A program made the position numbers and the translations under genes. From Azospirillum oryzae (GTDB lineage: Bacteria; Pseudomonadota; Alphaproteobacteria; Azospirillales; Azospirillaceae), in assembly GCF_008364795.1 (NCBI RefSeq), contig NZ_VTTM01000007.1, forward strand, positions 248,001 to 312,000: DNA of 64,000 nucleotides, written 5' to 3'. The notes beneath the pieces were generated by a model. It was not told where the DNA came from. It saw nothing but the letters and a program-made list of their open reading frames with translations, and did not search any database. Shown piece after piece: positions 1 to 9,370 of the stretch (positions are counted from its first letter, which is position 1; each line of letters opens with the position of its first letter).

Positions 1-1
1 C

Positions 2-3000
2 GTGCCCCCCGACGACCTGCTGCGCGGCACGCCGGAACAGCTTTACGGCGCCGCTCTCGCCATGTGGCAGTGGGGCCAGCAGCGTGTGCCCGGCCTACCC
101 AAGGTGCGTGTCTATGCCCCGCGGCTGGACGAGCATGGCTGGCAGACCGAACGCTCGGTGGTGGAGATCGTCAACGACGACATGCCCTTCCTGGTCGATT
201 CCGTCACGGCGGAGCTGAACCGGCAGGGCGTCACCGTCCACCTCATCATCCATCCCGTCACCCGCGTCGTCCGCGACGCCGAGGGCCGCATCGTCGAGCT
301 GCTGGAGCCCGGCGAGGAGAAGGACGGCGCCCGCGACGAATCCTTCATGCACTGCTCCATCGACCCGCTGTCGGACCCGGCCGCCCAGGCCCGCCTGCGC
401 GAGGGGATCGAGCGGGTGCTGGCCGACGTCCGTGCCGCCGTGGAGGACTGGACGCCGATGCGCGAGCGGGTGCGCAGCGCCCGCACCGACATCGCCAACG
501 CCCCCGACGCCGAGGAATCGAAGGAGGCCGCCGACTTCCTGACCTGGGTCGATGACGGCAACATGACCCTGCTGGGCAGCCGCCTCTACATCGCCACCGT
601 CGGCGACGAGGGGCAGGAGCCCTGGCTGGAGCTGGTGGACGGCAGCGGCCTGGGCGTGCTGCGCAACCCCGAGATCACCGTGTTCGACGAGCATGGCCAC
701 GCCGCCGTGCTGCCGGAGGAAATCCGCGCCTTCCTGCGCCAGCCGCGCGCGCTGCTGGTGACCAAGGGCACCCGCCACGCCACCGTGCACCGCTCGGTGC
801 CGCTGGACGCCATCCTGGTCAAGCGCTTCGACGACCAGGGCAAGGTGGTCGGCGTCACGCTGGCGGTCGGCCTGTTCACCTCCGTCGCCTACAACCGCAG
901 CCCGCGCGAGATCCCGTTCCTGCGCCGCAAGGTCGCCCGCGTCATGGCCCGCGCCGGCTTCGACCCGGCCGGCCATGACGGCAAGGCGCTGCTGAACATC
1001 CTGGAGACCTACCCGCGCGACGAGCTGTTCCAGACCCCGTCGGACGAGCTGTTCGAAACGGCGGTCGGCATCCTGCACCTGCAGGAACGCCAGCGGCTCG
1101 CCCTGTTCGTCCGCCGCGACCCGTTCGAACGCTTCGTCTCCGCCCTGGTCTTCGTGCCGCGCGACCGCTACGACACCGCGCTGCGCCGCAAGATCCAGTC
1201 GGTGCTGGAAACCGCCTTCCACGGCACCTGCGCCTCCTACTTCACCCAGCTGTCGGACAGCGCGCTCGCCCGCCTGCACCTGATGGTGAAGACGGAGCCG
1301 GGCAAGATCCCCGCCGTCGACATCAGCGAGATCGAATCGCGGCTGGTCCAGGTCTCCCGCAGCTGGGCCGACCGGCTGCGCGACGCGCTGGTCGAAGCGA
1401 TGGGCGAGGAGACCGGCAACGCCCGGCTGCGCCGCTATGCCGACGCCTTCCCGGTCGGCTACCGCGAGACCTTCACGGCGGAAACCGCCGTCCACGACAT
1501 CGACCGCATCGAACGTGCGCTCTCCGAACAGCGCCTGGGCATCGTGCTGTTCCACCCGCTGGAGGCCGACGGCGACGAGCTGCACGTCAAGATCTACCAC
1601 CAGGGCCGGCCGGTGCCGCTGTCCGACGTGCTGCCGATGCTGGAGCACATGGACCTGAAGGTCATCACCGAACAGCCCTACGAGGTGCGGCCCGCCGGCG
1701 GCGCCCCGTCGGTCTGGATCCATGATTTCGCCGCCCGCACCCAGACCGGCCAGCCGGTCGACTGCGTCAAGGTCAAGCAGACCTTCCAGGATGCCTTCGC
1801 CGACGTCTGGGACGGCCGGATGGAGGATGACGGCTTCAACCGCCTGGTCCTGCGCGCCGGGCTGGCGGGCCGCGAGGTCACGGTGCTGCGCGCCTATGCC
1901 AAGTACCTGAAGCAGGCCCGCTTCGCCTACGCCCAGGACACCATCGAGGCGACGCTGTCGGCCCATCCGCAGACCGCCCGCCTGCTGGCCCGTCTGTTCG
2001 CCGCCCGCTTCGACCCGAAGAACCTGTCCGACGAAACGCCGGTCCTGGAGCAGATCGAGGATGCGCTGGACGCCGTCACCAATCTGGACGACGACCGCAT
2101 CCTGCGCCGCTTCGTCAACCTGATCCGCGCCACGCTGCGCACCAACGCCTACCAGACCGCCCCGGACGGCACGCCGAAGCCGCATCTGTCCTTCAAGCTC
2201 GACAGCGGCTCCATCGAGGAACTGCCGCTGCCGCGTCCGTGGGTGGAGGTCTTCGTCTACAGCCCGCGCATGGAAGGCGTCCATCTGCGCGGCGGCAAGG
2301 TCGCCCGCGGCGGCATCCGCTGGTCCGACCGCCGCGAGGATTTCCGCACCGAGATCCTCGGCCTGATGAAGGCGCAGATGGTGAAGAACACCGTCATCGT
2401 CCCGGTCGGCTCCAAGGGCGGCTTCGTCGTCAAGCGTCCCCCGCCCTTGAGCGCCGGCCGTGAAGCCGCTCTGGCCGAAGGCATCGAGTGCTACAAGACG
2501 CTGATGCGCGGCCTGCTGGACATCACCGACAATCTGGCCGCCGACGGCTCCGTCGTGCCGCCGAAGGACGTGGTGCGCCATGACGCCGACGATCCCTATC
2601 TGGTGGTCGCCGCCGACAAGGGCACGGCCACCTTCTCCGACATTGCCAACGGCGTGTCGGTCGATCACGGCTTCTGGCTGGGCGACGCCTTCGCCTCGGG
2701 CGGCTCGGCCGGCTACGACCACAAGGTGATGGGCATCACCGCCCGCGGCGCCTGGGAATCGGTGAAGCGCCATTTCCGCGAAATGGGCACCGACATCCAG
2801 ACCGCCGACTTCACCGTGGTCGGCGTCGGCGACATGTCGGGCGACGTGTTCGGCAACGGCATGCTGCTGTCTCGCCACATCCGCCTGCTGGCCGCCTTCG
2901 ACCACCGCCACATCTTCCTCGACCCCGATCCCGACCCCGCGATCAGCTGGGAGGAGCGCAACCGGCTGTTCGCCCTGCCCCGCTCCTCCTGGGCCGATTA

Positions 3001-4699
3001 CGACCGCTCCAAGCTGTCGAAGGGCGCCATGATCGTCGAGCGCAGCGCCAAGACGGTGGAGCTGACGCCGGAGGTCCGCGCCCGCTTCGGCATCGAACCG
3101 GCCCACCTGTCGCCGGTGGAGCTGATGCGCCGCCTGCTGACGGCGGAGGTCGACCTGCTGTGGTTCGGCGGCATCGGCACCTACATCAAGGCGTCGACCG
3201 AGACGAACGCCGAGGCCGGCGACAAGGCCAACGACGCGCTGCGCGTCGATGGCGGCCAGATCCGCGCCAAGGTGGTCGGCGAGGGCGCCAACCTGGGCGT
3301 CACCCAGCGCGGCCGCATCGAAGCCGCCCAAAAGGGCGTCAAGCTGAACACCGACGCCATCGACAATTCCGCCGGCGTCGACACCTCCGACCATGAGGTG
3401 AACATCAAGATCCTGCTGGGCGACGTCATGGCGCGGGGCGACATGACGCTGAAGCAGCGCGACACCCTGCTGGCCGCCATGACCGACGAGGTGGCGGGGC
3501 TGGTGCTGGCCGACAACTACCGCCAGACCCAGGCCCTGACCATCGCCGAGGCTCAAGGGCCGGCCCTGCTGGAAGCGCAGTCGCGCTTCATCCGCAACCT
3601 GGAGCGCAGCGGCCGGCTGAACCGCGCCATCGAGTATCTGCCGACCGACGAGGAACTGGCCCAGCGCATGGCCGAACGGCGCGGCCTGACCCGGCCGGAG
3701 CTGGCGGTGCTGCTGGCCTACGCCAAGATCACGCTGTATGACGAGCTGTTGGCGTCGGAGCTGCCGGACGATCCGGCAACGGTCGAGGATCTGCTGCGCT
3801 ACTTCCCGCAGCCGCTGCGCGAGGGCCAGCGCGAGGCGATCTTCCGCCACCGCCTGCGCCGCGAGATCGTGGCGTCGGCGGTCACCAACAGCCTGGTCAA
3901 CCGCGTCGGCGCCACCTTCGTCCGCGACATGGTGGAAAAGACCGGCCTCGGCCCGGCGGACGTCGCCCGCGCCTATGCCATCGCCCGCGACGTGTTCCAG
4001 TTGCGCCCCCTGTGGGACGCCATCGACGCGCTCGACAATGTTGTGCCGGCGGCGCTGCAGACGGCGCTGATGCTGGAGATCGTCCATCTGCTGGACCGCA
4101 CGGTGGCGTGGTTCCTGGCCCACAGCCCGCATCCGCTGGATCTCGGCCGCGAATCCGCCGCCTTCCGTCCGGGGGTGGAGGCTTTGGCCGCCGGTCTGGA
4201 CCGCTTCCTCGACGAGGAGGAATCCTCCCGCCTCGCCACCCGCATCGCCGATGCCATCGCCCAGGGCGTGCCGGAGGATCTGGCCCGCCGGATCGCCGCC
4301 CTGCCGGTTCTGGCCGCCGCCCCCGATCTGGTGCGCATCGCCGAGCGGACCGGCCGCGCGGTGGAAGGCGTCGCCTCGGTCTATTTCGGGCTGGGCCGCC
4401 GCTTCGGCCTGGAATGGCTGCGCGACCGCGCCGCCGGCGCCAAGGTCGACAACCACTGGCAACGTCAGGCGGTCGCCGCCATCGTCGACGACCTGTTCGC
4501 CCACCAGAGCGCGCTCACCGTGCGCGTTCTGGAAAGCGAGGGCGACGAGTCCGCCGCGGTCGATGCCTGGATCGCCAGCCGCAATCTGGTGGTGGAGCGC
4601 GTCGAACAGCTTCTGGCCGAACTGCGCGCCCAGCCGGCGGTCGATCTCGCCATGCTGGCCGTCGCAAATCGGCAGCTGCGCGGCCTGATCGCGGGGTAA
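2..4699 (+). CDS. gdhB: NAD-specific glutamate dehydrogenase, large type (5' partial)
   Basis: Oxidatively deaminates glutamate to 2-oxoglutarate with NAD+, in the cytoplasm. About 1565 residues are visible from the window edge. The family is usually about 1600 residues, so only a short N-terminal piece should lie outside. The N-terminal third is the ACT-like/regulatory region. The catalytic dehydrogenase core begins near residue 755 with GGIRWSDRREDFRTEILG, followed by KAQMVKNTVIVPVGSKGG carrying the catalytic lysines. The Rossmann segment follows with VGVGDMSGDVFGNGMLLS and then VGEGANLGVTQRGR. Coding is uninterrupted to a TAA. It stands alone and is followed by a hairpin terminator. The frame is open at the edge, so the GTG at position 2 should not be taken as the real start. 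Confidence 0.95.
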   Translation: MPPDDLLRGTPEQLYGAALAMWQWGQQRVPGLPKVRVYAPRLDEHGWQTERSVVEIVNDDMPFLVDSVTAELNRQGVTVHLIIHPVTRVVRDAEGRIVELLEPGEEKDGARDESFMHCSIDPLSDPAAQARLREGIERVLADVRAAVEDWTPMRERVRSARTDIANAPDAEESKEAADFLTWVDDGNMTLLGSRLYIATVGDEGQEPWLELVDGSGLGVLRNPEITVFDEHGHAAVLPEEIRAFLRQPRALLVTKGTRHATVHRSVPLDAILVKRFDDQGKVVGVTLAVGLFTSVAYNRSPREIPFLRRKVARVMARAGFDPAGHDGKALLNILETYPRDELFQTPSDELFETAVGILHLQERQRLALFVRRDPFERFVSALVFVPRDRYDTALRRKIQSVLETAFHGTCASYFTQLSDSALARLHLMVKTEPGKIPAVDISEIESRLVQVSRSWADRLRDALVEAMGEETGNARLRRYADAFPVGYRETFTAETAVHDIDRIERALSEQRLGIVLFHPLEADGDELHVKIYHQGRPVPLSDVLPMLEHMDLKVITEQPYEVRPAGGAPSVWIHDFAARTQTGQPVDCVKVKQTFQDAFADVWDGRMEDDGFNRLVLRAGLAGREVTVLRAYAKYLKQARFAYAQDTIEATLSAHPQTARLLARLFAARFDPKNLSDETPVLEQIEDALDAVTNLDDDRILRRFVNLIRATLRTNAYQTAPDGTPKPHLSFKLDSGSIEELPLPRPWVEVFVYSPRMEGVHLRGGKVARGGIRWSDRREDFRTEILGLMKAQMVKNTVIVPVGSKGGFVVKRPPPLSAGREAALAEGIECYKTLMRGLLDITDNLAADGSVVPPKDVVRHDADDPYLVVAADKGTATFSDIANGVSVDHGFWLGDAFASGGSAGYDHKVMGITARGAWESVKRHFREMGTDIQTADFTVVGVGDMSGDVFGNGMLLSRHIRLLAAFDHRHIFLDPDPDPAISWEERNRLFALPRSSWADYDRSKLSKGAMIVERSAKTVELTPEVRARFGIEPAHLSPVELMRRLLTAEVDLLWFGGIGTYIKASTETNAEAGDKANDALRVDGGQIRAKVVGEGANLGVTQRGRIEAAQKGVKLNTDAIDNSAGVDTSDHEVNIKILLGDVMARGDMTLKQRDTLLAAMTDEVAGLVLADNYRQTQALTIAEAQGPALLEAQSRFIRNLERSGRLNRAIEYLPTDEELAQRMAERRGLTRPELAVLLAYAKITLYDELLASELPDDPATVEDLLRYFPQPLREGQREAIFRHRLRREIVASAVTNSLVNRVGATFVRDMVEKTGLGPADVARAYAIARDVFQLRPLWDAIDALDNVVPAALQTALMLEIVHLLDRTVAWFLAHSPHPLDLGRESAAFRPGVEALAAGLDRFLDEEESSRLATRIADAIAQGVPEDLARRIAALPVLAAAPDLVRIAERTGRAVEGVASVYFGLGRRFGLEWLRDRAAGAKVDNHWQRQAVAAIVDDLFAHQSALTVRVLESEGDESAAVDAWIASRNLVVERVEQLLAELRAQPAVDLAMLAVANRQLRGLIAG

Positions 4700-4826
4700 C
4701 GGTATCACAGGAATAGGAGACCCTCGGTTCGGACGGCCCGGCTGCACTGTCCTGCGCAGCGGGGCTTCCGGAACGCCGGTGCCTTTTCAGGCACGTTCAG
4801 GCACCGGCTTTCAGTCTCCTCGCCTC

Positions 4827-4868
4827 GGGCGGATCCACGTACCCCGTGGATCCGCCCACTTTCTTTTT
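4827..4868 (+). terminator. Rho-independent terminator after glutamate dehydrogenase
   Basis: A perfect 13-bp stem (4827-4839 pairing with 4845-4857, GGGCGGATCCACG and its complement) with a 5-nt loop is followed by a T-rich stretch to 4868. A second, weaker hairpin lies just upstream (about 4780-4806). The element ends transcription of the dehydrogenase. The convergent glycosyltransferase gene ends at 4907. Confidence 0.8.
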
Positions 4869-4906
4869 CGAAAGCAACTTTTGCGATTTGTGAGCTGGGG
4901 AAGGAC

Positions 4907-6034
4907 TCAACCGTTACCGCCCTTCTCCACCAGCGCCAGAATGCGCCGGGCGGCGTCGGCCGGGTCGATGGCGGCGATGCAATGCGCCTCTGCCGCCAGA
5001 CAGGACACGCTGCAGGGCTCCACCGCCGCTTCCGGCCGCAGCACCAGCACCCGCTCCTCCCGTCCGCCGGTCCAGGGCCGGAAGCGTTCCGGCGCGTGGA
5101 AATGGTTGGGATCGCCGCCAATGGGATGGCAGGAGAACACCGCCACCGGCACCCCCATCGCCGCCGCCAGATGGGCCGGGGCGGAATCCATGGTGACCGC
5201 CAGCGCCGCGTCCGCCATCACCGCGGCGGCGACACGCAACGGGGTGGCGCCGGTCAGGTCGGTGGTCCGTCCCGGCAGCACCGCCGCGATCACGCCAGCC
5301 GCCGGCCGCTCCTCCTCGGTGCCCAGCACGGCGACCCGCGCATCGAGCGCGCCGGCCACGGCGGAAACCACCGCGGCCAACCGGTCGGCCGGGTAGATCC
5401 GACGCGGGCTGGCGGCCCCCGGCGCCACCGCGATCAGCGGCCGGCCATCGGGAGGCCCGAGAAACCGCCGCGCCTGTTCGCGATCCTCCGCCGTCAGCGT
5501 CAACTCCAGCGGCCCCAGATCCGGCCGCGCCCCCAGCGCCTCCAACAAGGCGGCGTTCTGCTCCACCTCGTGCCGCCCCGGCGGCGGGTTCAGCGCCAGC
5601 CCATAGGCGCGGTCGAAGCCCTGGTTACCCTCCGCCTTCCACGGCGTCACCCGCTCGGAAAATCCGGCGACCAGCCGCGCCCGGCTGTTGGCGGCGAGCG
5701 TCGTCGCGCCATGGCGGTCGAAGTCGTAGCGCGGCACCAGCGCCAGATCGAAGCCGGCGCGGTAGCACTCGGCGAACAGCTTCAGCCCGCCGGGGGTGAG
5801 GCCGCGGAAATCGATGCCGCCGCCCTCCTTCGGCCGCGGGGCGATCACCCCGTCGACCCAGGGGCAGGTCACTGCCAGATCCGCCACCGCCTCGCGCACC
5901 GCCAGCAGGATGCGCGCCTGTGGTGCTGCGGCGCGCAAGGCCCGCAGGAAGGGGGTCGCCATCACGAAGTCGCCGGCCTCGTCCAACTTGACGACCAGGA
6001 TGCTGCGGACGCTGCCGAGATCGCAAACGCTCAT
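4907..6034 (-). CDS. Glycosyltransferase family 9 (heptosyltransferase-like)
   Basis: A 375-residue GT-B glycosyltransferase of the ADP-heptose:LPS heptosyltransferase family. The N-terminus carries the family pattern LDEAGDFVMATPFLRALR (about residues 17-34), which matches the LGD-x-x-x-ATP-x-LRALR hallmark. The C-terminal half has the donor-site motif MDSAPAHLAAAMGVPVAVF. The start ATG at 6034 was chosen because it overlaps the TGA of the upstream SPINDLY-like gene by 4 bp, so the two are translationally coupled. The acceptor cannot be read from the sequence. The pairing with an O-linked glycosyltransferase suggests either LPS/polysaccharide core work or a protein-glycosylation cluster. Confidence 0.85.
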   Translation of the reverse strand: MSVCDLGSVRSILVVKLDEAGDFVMATPFLRALRAAAPQARILLAVREAVADLAVTCPWVDGVIAPRPKEGGGIDFRGLTPGGLKLFAECYRAGFDLALVPRYDFDRHGATTLAANSRARLVAGFSERVTPWKAEGNQGFDRAYGLALNPPPGRHEVEQNAALLEALGARPDLGPLELTLTAEDREQARRFLGPPDGRPLIAVAPGAASPRRIYPADRLAAVVSAVAGALDARVAVLGTEEERPAAGVIAAVLPGRTTDLTGATPLRVAAAVMADAALAVTMDSAPAHLAAAMGVPVAVFSCHPIGGDPNHFHAPERFRPWTGGREERVLVLRPEAAVEPCSVSCLAAEAHCIAAIDPADAARRILALVEKGGNG

Positions 6035-8682
6035 GCCCGCCCCTCCCCGTCCGCCACATTGAACGCCACCGGCGGAAGCCCGGCGCACCAGCGGCGCCAC
6101 GCGGTGCGATAGCCGGCCTCCACCGCGCGGGCATAGCCGGGCTCGTCCATCAGCGCCGACCGCCGCATCCGCTCCCGCAGACCCTCGCGTTGCGCGTCGA
6201 GGAAGCCACGGTCGGTTGCCAGCCGCACGCCCTGCGCCAGATAGCCGTCATCGTCCCGCGTCACCAGCTCCGCCATCCCGACGGTTTCGAGCATGGTCGC
6301 CCCCCAGCGGCCGATCTTGGTCGGCCCGCTCTGGTTCAGCACCGGCACGCCCATCCACAGCGCGTCGCAGATGGTGGTTCCGCCATTGGCGAAGACGGGG
6401 TCCAGCGCCACGTCGATGGTGACGTAATCCTGGTACGGATCCGGGATGATGCCGCGCAGTTCCAGCCGCTCCGCCCCGATGCCGTGCCGGGCGAAGGCGG
6501 CCAGTAGGCGCCGGTCGGCACCGCCGCCGCTGCCCAGCCCCCGCCATTTCAGCACCAGCCGCGCCGTCGGCACCGCAGCCAGCAGCCGCGCCCACAGGGC
6601 GATGGTCGCGGCGTTCACCTTGGTGATGTTGTTGAAGGACCCGAAGGTGATGTGGCCGTTGGTCTCCAGCGGCGGCAGCGAGGGCGGCGCGAAGCCGGAC
6701 TCCGCCGGGCGGTAGCACAGCACGCATCCCGGCAGCCGGATCAGCTTCTCCGCATGCAGGGCATCCGCCCCCGGCGGCGCCACGCGGGGATCGGCGATCT
6801 GGTAATCGACTGCGCCGAGGCCCGTCGTGTTGGGATAGAGCGGCAGGCTGACCTGCAGCGGCGCCGGACGGCGCGCCACCAGCGGCATGCGGTTGCGCGA
6901 CATGTGACCGCCGGCATCGACCAGGATGTCGATGCGGTCCTGCCGGATCCGGCGGTCGAGGTCCTCGTCCGACAAAGCCGCCACGTCCCGCCAGCGGTCG
7001 GCCGCCGCCTGGAAACGCTCCGTCGTCGCATCGCGGCTGCGGTCGTTGTGGTAGCAGGTGACCTCCACCGCCCGGCGGTCGTGCCCCTCGATCAGCGGCA
7101 GCAGGAAATGGTAGCCCGGCCCCGGATAGCGCTGGAAGTCCGGCGACAGATAGCCGATGCGCAAGATCCGGTCCGGATCGCGGCTTTCCACCGCATGGGG
7201 CGCCGCCGGAACCGCCGGCAGATGCCGCTCGAAGACGCGATGCTCCCGGAAGACCTCCACCGGATCGGCGCGGTCGTCGAAGCACAGGCAGAACAGCATG
7301 TTGGAGCGGATCGCCGCATCGTCCGGCGCCCGGTCCAGTGCGGCGCGGAAGGCCGCCACCGCCTCTCCATGCAGCCCCAGCGCCATCCAGGCGACGCCCA
7401 GGTTGGAGTTGGCGAGCGCCAGCTGCCCCCCCTCCCGCTCCAGTTCCGCCAGTCGCCTCGCCCGCTCCAGCGGCGGAATCGCCTCCTCCGCCGCGTTGGC
7501 ATCCAGCAGCAAGGTGCCGATGTTGACCCAGGCCGCCGCGTCGCCGGGCATCAGCGCCAGCGCCCGCCGGTGCCAGGACAGCGCCGCCTCCGGCTGCAAG
7601 GCCAGCTGGAAGGCGGAACCGGCGTTGGCCGCCAGCGCCGCGTCGCCGGGGGCCACGCGCACCGCGCGCAGGCTCCACCGCGTCGCCCCCGCCACTCCCA
7701 GCGTCGCCAGCGCCAGCCCAAGCCCCGACAGCGCCAGCCCGGAGGCCGGCGCCAAGGCCAGCGCATGGCGGTATGCCCGCTCCGCCGCCGCGGTCCGCCG
7801 GCCATAGAGCCGCCCGGCCAGCGCCAGCACCGGCTCGTCGGCCAGCGGATCCAGCCTCACCAGCCGCGCCAGCCACACCGGATCGCTTTCGGAAATGCCC
7901 AGGCTCCGCACCGCCGCCGGACGACCCGGATCCAGCGCCAGCAGCCGGCGCGCCGCCGCCAGGGCCCCCGCCCCGTCGCCTTCCTGCTGCCGGATCTGCA
8001 TGCATTGTTCCAGCGGCTCCACCATCTGCGGCGCCAGCCCGGCCAGCGCGCGGAAGGCCGCCTCCGCCCGATCCGGCCGGCCGGCGTCGCGCAGGGCCGC
8101 TCCACAATTGAAGGCGGCCAGCACCCGGTGCGGCTCCAGCCTCGCCGCCCGCCCGTACCAGTCCGCGGCGTGCAGGAAGCGCCCGCAATCGTACAGCGCG
8201 TCTCCCAGATCCGCGGCGCTCCCGGCATCCGCCGGCTCCAGCGCCATCGCACGCAGCAGCGCCTGCGCCGCCGGTCCCTGCTGGCCCAGCCGCGTCCGCA
8301 CCGCCGCCTCCATCCGCGCCAGCGTCGGGTCGAGCGGCGCCAGACGGGCCGCACCGCGGAAGGCCGTCGCCGCCTCCTCCCACCGCTCCGCCGCCTCCAG
8401 CAGCCGGCCCAGATTGGCATGGAAGACCGGCTGCTTGGGATCGGCCCTCATCGCCTGCCGGATCCGCTCGATCCCCTCCGCCAGCGCACCGGTCTGCGCC
8501 TTGATCAGGCCCGACAGGTGCAGGGCGTCCGCCTGCTTCGGCAGCCGCTTCAGCACCTGCTCGTAGAGCGTCGCCGCCTCGGCCAGTTGCCCGTTCTGGT
8601 GATGGGTGACGGCACGGGTCAGAAGTGCCTGTGCGTCGGCGGTGCCCGGCGGGCGATGCGGCGGGCGATGGTTCGGTTTCAT
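6031..8682 (-). CDS. TPR-containing SPINDLY/OGT-type O-linked glycosyltransferase (GT41)
   Basis: An 883-residue cytoplasmic glycosyltransferase. The N-terminal 450 or so residues are tetratricopeptide repeats, rich in A-x-x-x-x-x-x-AL-x-x-x-P units. The C-terminal half is the GT41 catalytic region: RIGYLSPDF, then DAGGHMSRNRMPLVARRPAP with the conserved GH, FGSFNNITKVN, LVLKWRGLGS and GTTICDALWMGVPVLNQSG for the nucleotide-sugar site. Such enzymes transfer a sugar to Ser/Thr of proteins and in related bacteria often modify flagellin, although no flagellar gene is seen here. The ATG at 8682 precedes the first TPR. It is the first gene of a two-gene operon with the GT9 enzyme. Confidence 0.85.
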   Translation of the reverse strand: MKPNHRPPHRPPGTADAQALLTRAVTHHQNGQLAEAATLYEQVLKRLPKQADALHLSGLIKAQTGALAEGIERIRQAMRADPKQPVFHANLGRLLEAAERWEEAATAFRGAARLAPLDPTLARMEAAVRTRLGQQGPAAQALLRAMALEPADAGSAADLGDALYDCGRFLHAADWYGRAARLEPHRVLAAFNCGAALRDAGRPDRAEAAFRALAGLAPQMVEPLEQCMQIRQQEGDGAGALAAARRLLALDPGRPAAVRSLGISESDPVWLARLVRLDPLADEPVLALAGRLYGRRTAAAERAYRHALALAPASGLALSGLGLALATLGVAGATRWSLRAVRVAPGDAALAANAGSAFQLALQPEAALSWHRRALALMPGDAAAWVNIGTLLLDANAAEEAIPPLERARRLAELEREGGQLALANSNLGVAWMALGLHGEAVAAFRAALDRAPDDAAIRSNMLFCLCFDDRADPVEVFREHRVFERHLPAVPAAPHAVESRDPDRILRIGYLSPDFQRYPGPGYHFLLPLIEGHDRRAVEVTCYHNDRSRDATTERFQAAADRWRDVAALSDEDLDRRIRQDRIDILVDAGGHMSRNRMPLVARRPAPLQVSLPLYPNTTGLGAVDYQIADPRVAPPGADALHAEKLIRLPGCVLCYRPAESGFAPPSLPPLETNGHITFGSFNNITKVNAATIALWARLLAAVPTARLVLKWRGLGSGGGADRRLLAAFARHGIGAERLELRGIIPDPYQDYVTIDVALDPVFANGGTTICDALWMGVPVLNQSGPTKIGRWGATMLETVGMAELVTRDDDGYLAQGVRLATDRGFLDAQREGLRERMRRSALMDEPGYARAVEAGYRTAWRRWCAGLPPVAFNVADGEGRA

Positions 8683-8683
8683 C

Positions 8684-9370
8684 CGCTGTCGGCACTCTCT
8701 GGTGGTCCGGCGGATAATGCTGGCCGCCATGGGGCGAATGCAACATTGGCGATCGGTCATCCGGCGGCGGGACAAGCGCCAGTTCGCGCTGCCGTTCGGC
8801 CAATGCCGCTTCGCGGGCGCGGGTGCGGCGGCGCTGCTCCTCGGTGCGGGCGCGCAAGTGCTGTTCCTGGCGCAGCCGGCCGGCCAGCCGCTTCAGATCG
8901 TCGGCGGCGCGGCTTTCCGCCGCCGGCGGCAGGGCGCCCAGCGCCTCGCGGAAGTCGCCCTGCGTCGGAAAGCGGCTCCAGCCGCTGCGGAACCCCGCCC
9001 ACACCGCCTCGAAGGCCGCCATCCAGCGGTCGGCCGGCCAGCCCGCCATCGCCCGCACGTCGGCCTCCAGCAGGTCGGCGTCGGGCAGCTCCAGCGCGAA
9101 GCGCTCGGCCAGCTTCTCCAGGCCGATCAGCACATTCTCGATGCCGATCGCCGGCGTCAGGGCGCCGATGGCCTGCTCCACCCGGTCGGCGAGCGCGCCG
9201 ATCTCCTCGGGCGACAGATCCTGCGTCTCGAACCGCAGATCCGCCGCCTCAAGCCTGGCCAGCGAGGCGAAGGCGCAGGGCTGCGAGGGTTTCGCGGTTG
9301 CGGCCGGCGGCATCGGACATGGAGTTTGCGTATGGGGGGCCGGCACGCAAGGAAGACGAGCGGCGGTCAT
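8684..9370 (-). CDS. Hypothetical protein, possible replication accessory partner (3' end unresolved)
   Basis: No family is firmly recognised. The frame starting at ATG 9370 looks coding for about 200 residues: acidic helices, then a segment with WPADRWMAAFEAVWAGF and FPTQGDFREALGALP, then an Arg/Gln/Glu-rich probable coiled coil (RRRTRAREAALAERQREL). It overlaps the end of the upstream DnaT-like gene by 122 bp, so the two probably form one transcript. There is no stop codon where one is expected: the frame stays open through the SPINDLY-like gene down to 6248. The end given is the last whole codon before that gene, not a real stop. A 3' frameshift into the third frame would meet a TGA near 8760. 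Confidence 0.45.

Noticed and set aside
95..4747. 1550-codon minus-strand frame opposite glutamate dehydrogenase
   Set aside because: Shadow of a GC-rich real gene. The product is low-complexity Gly/Ala/Gln/Val-rich with no family motifs, while the plus strand has full dehydrogenase motifs.
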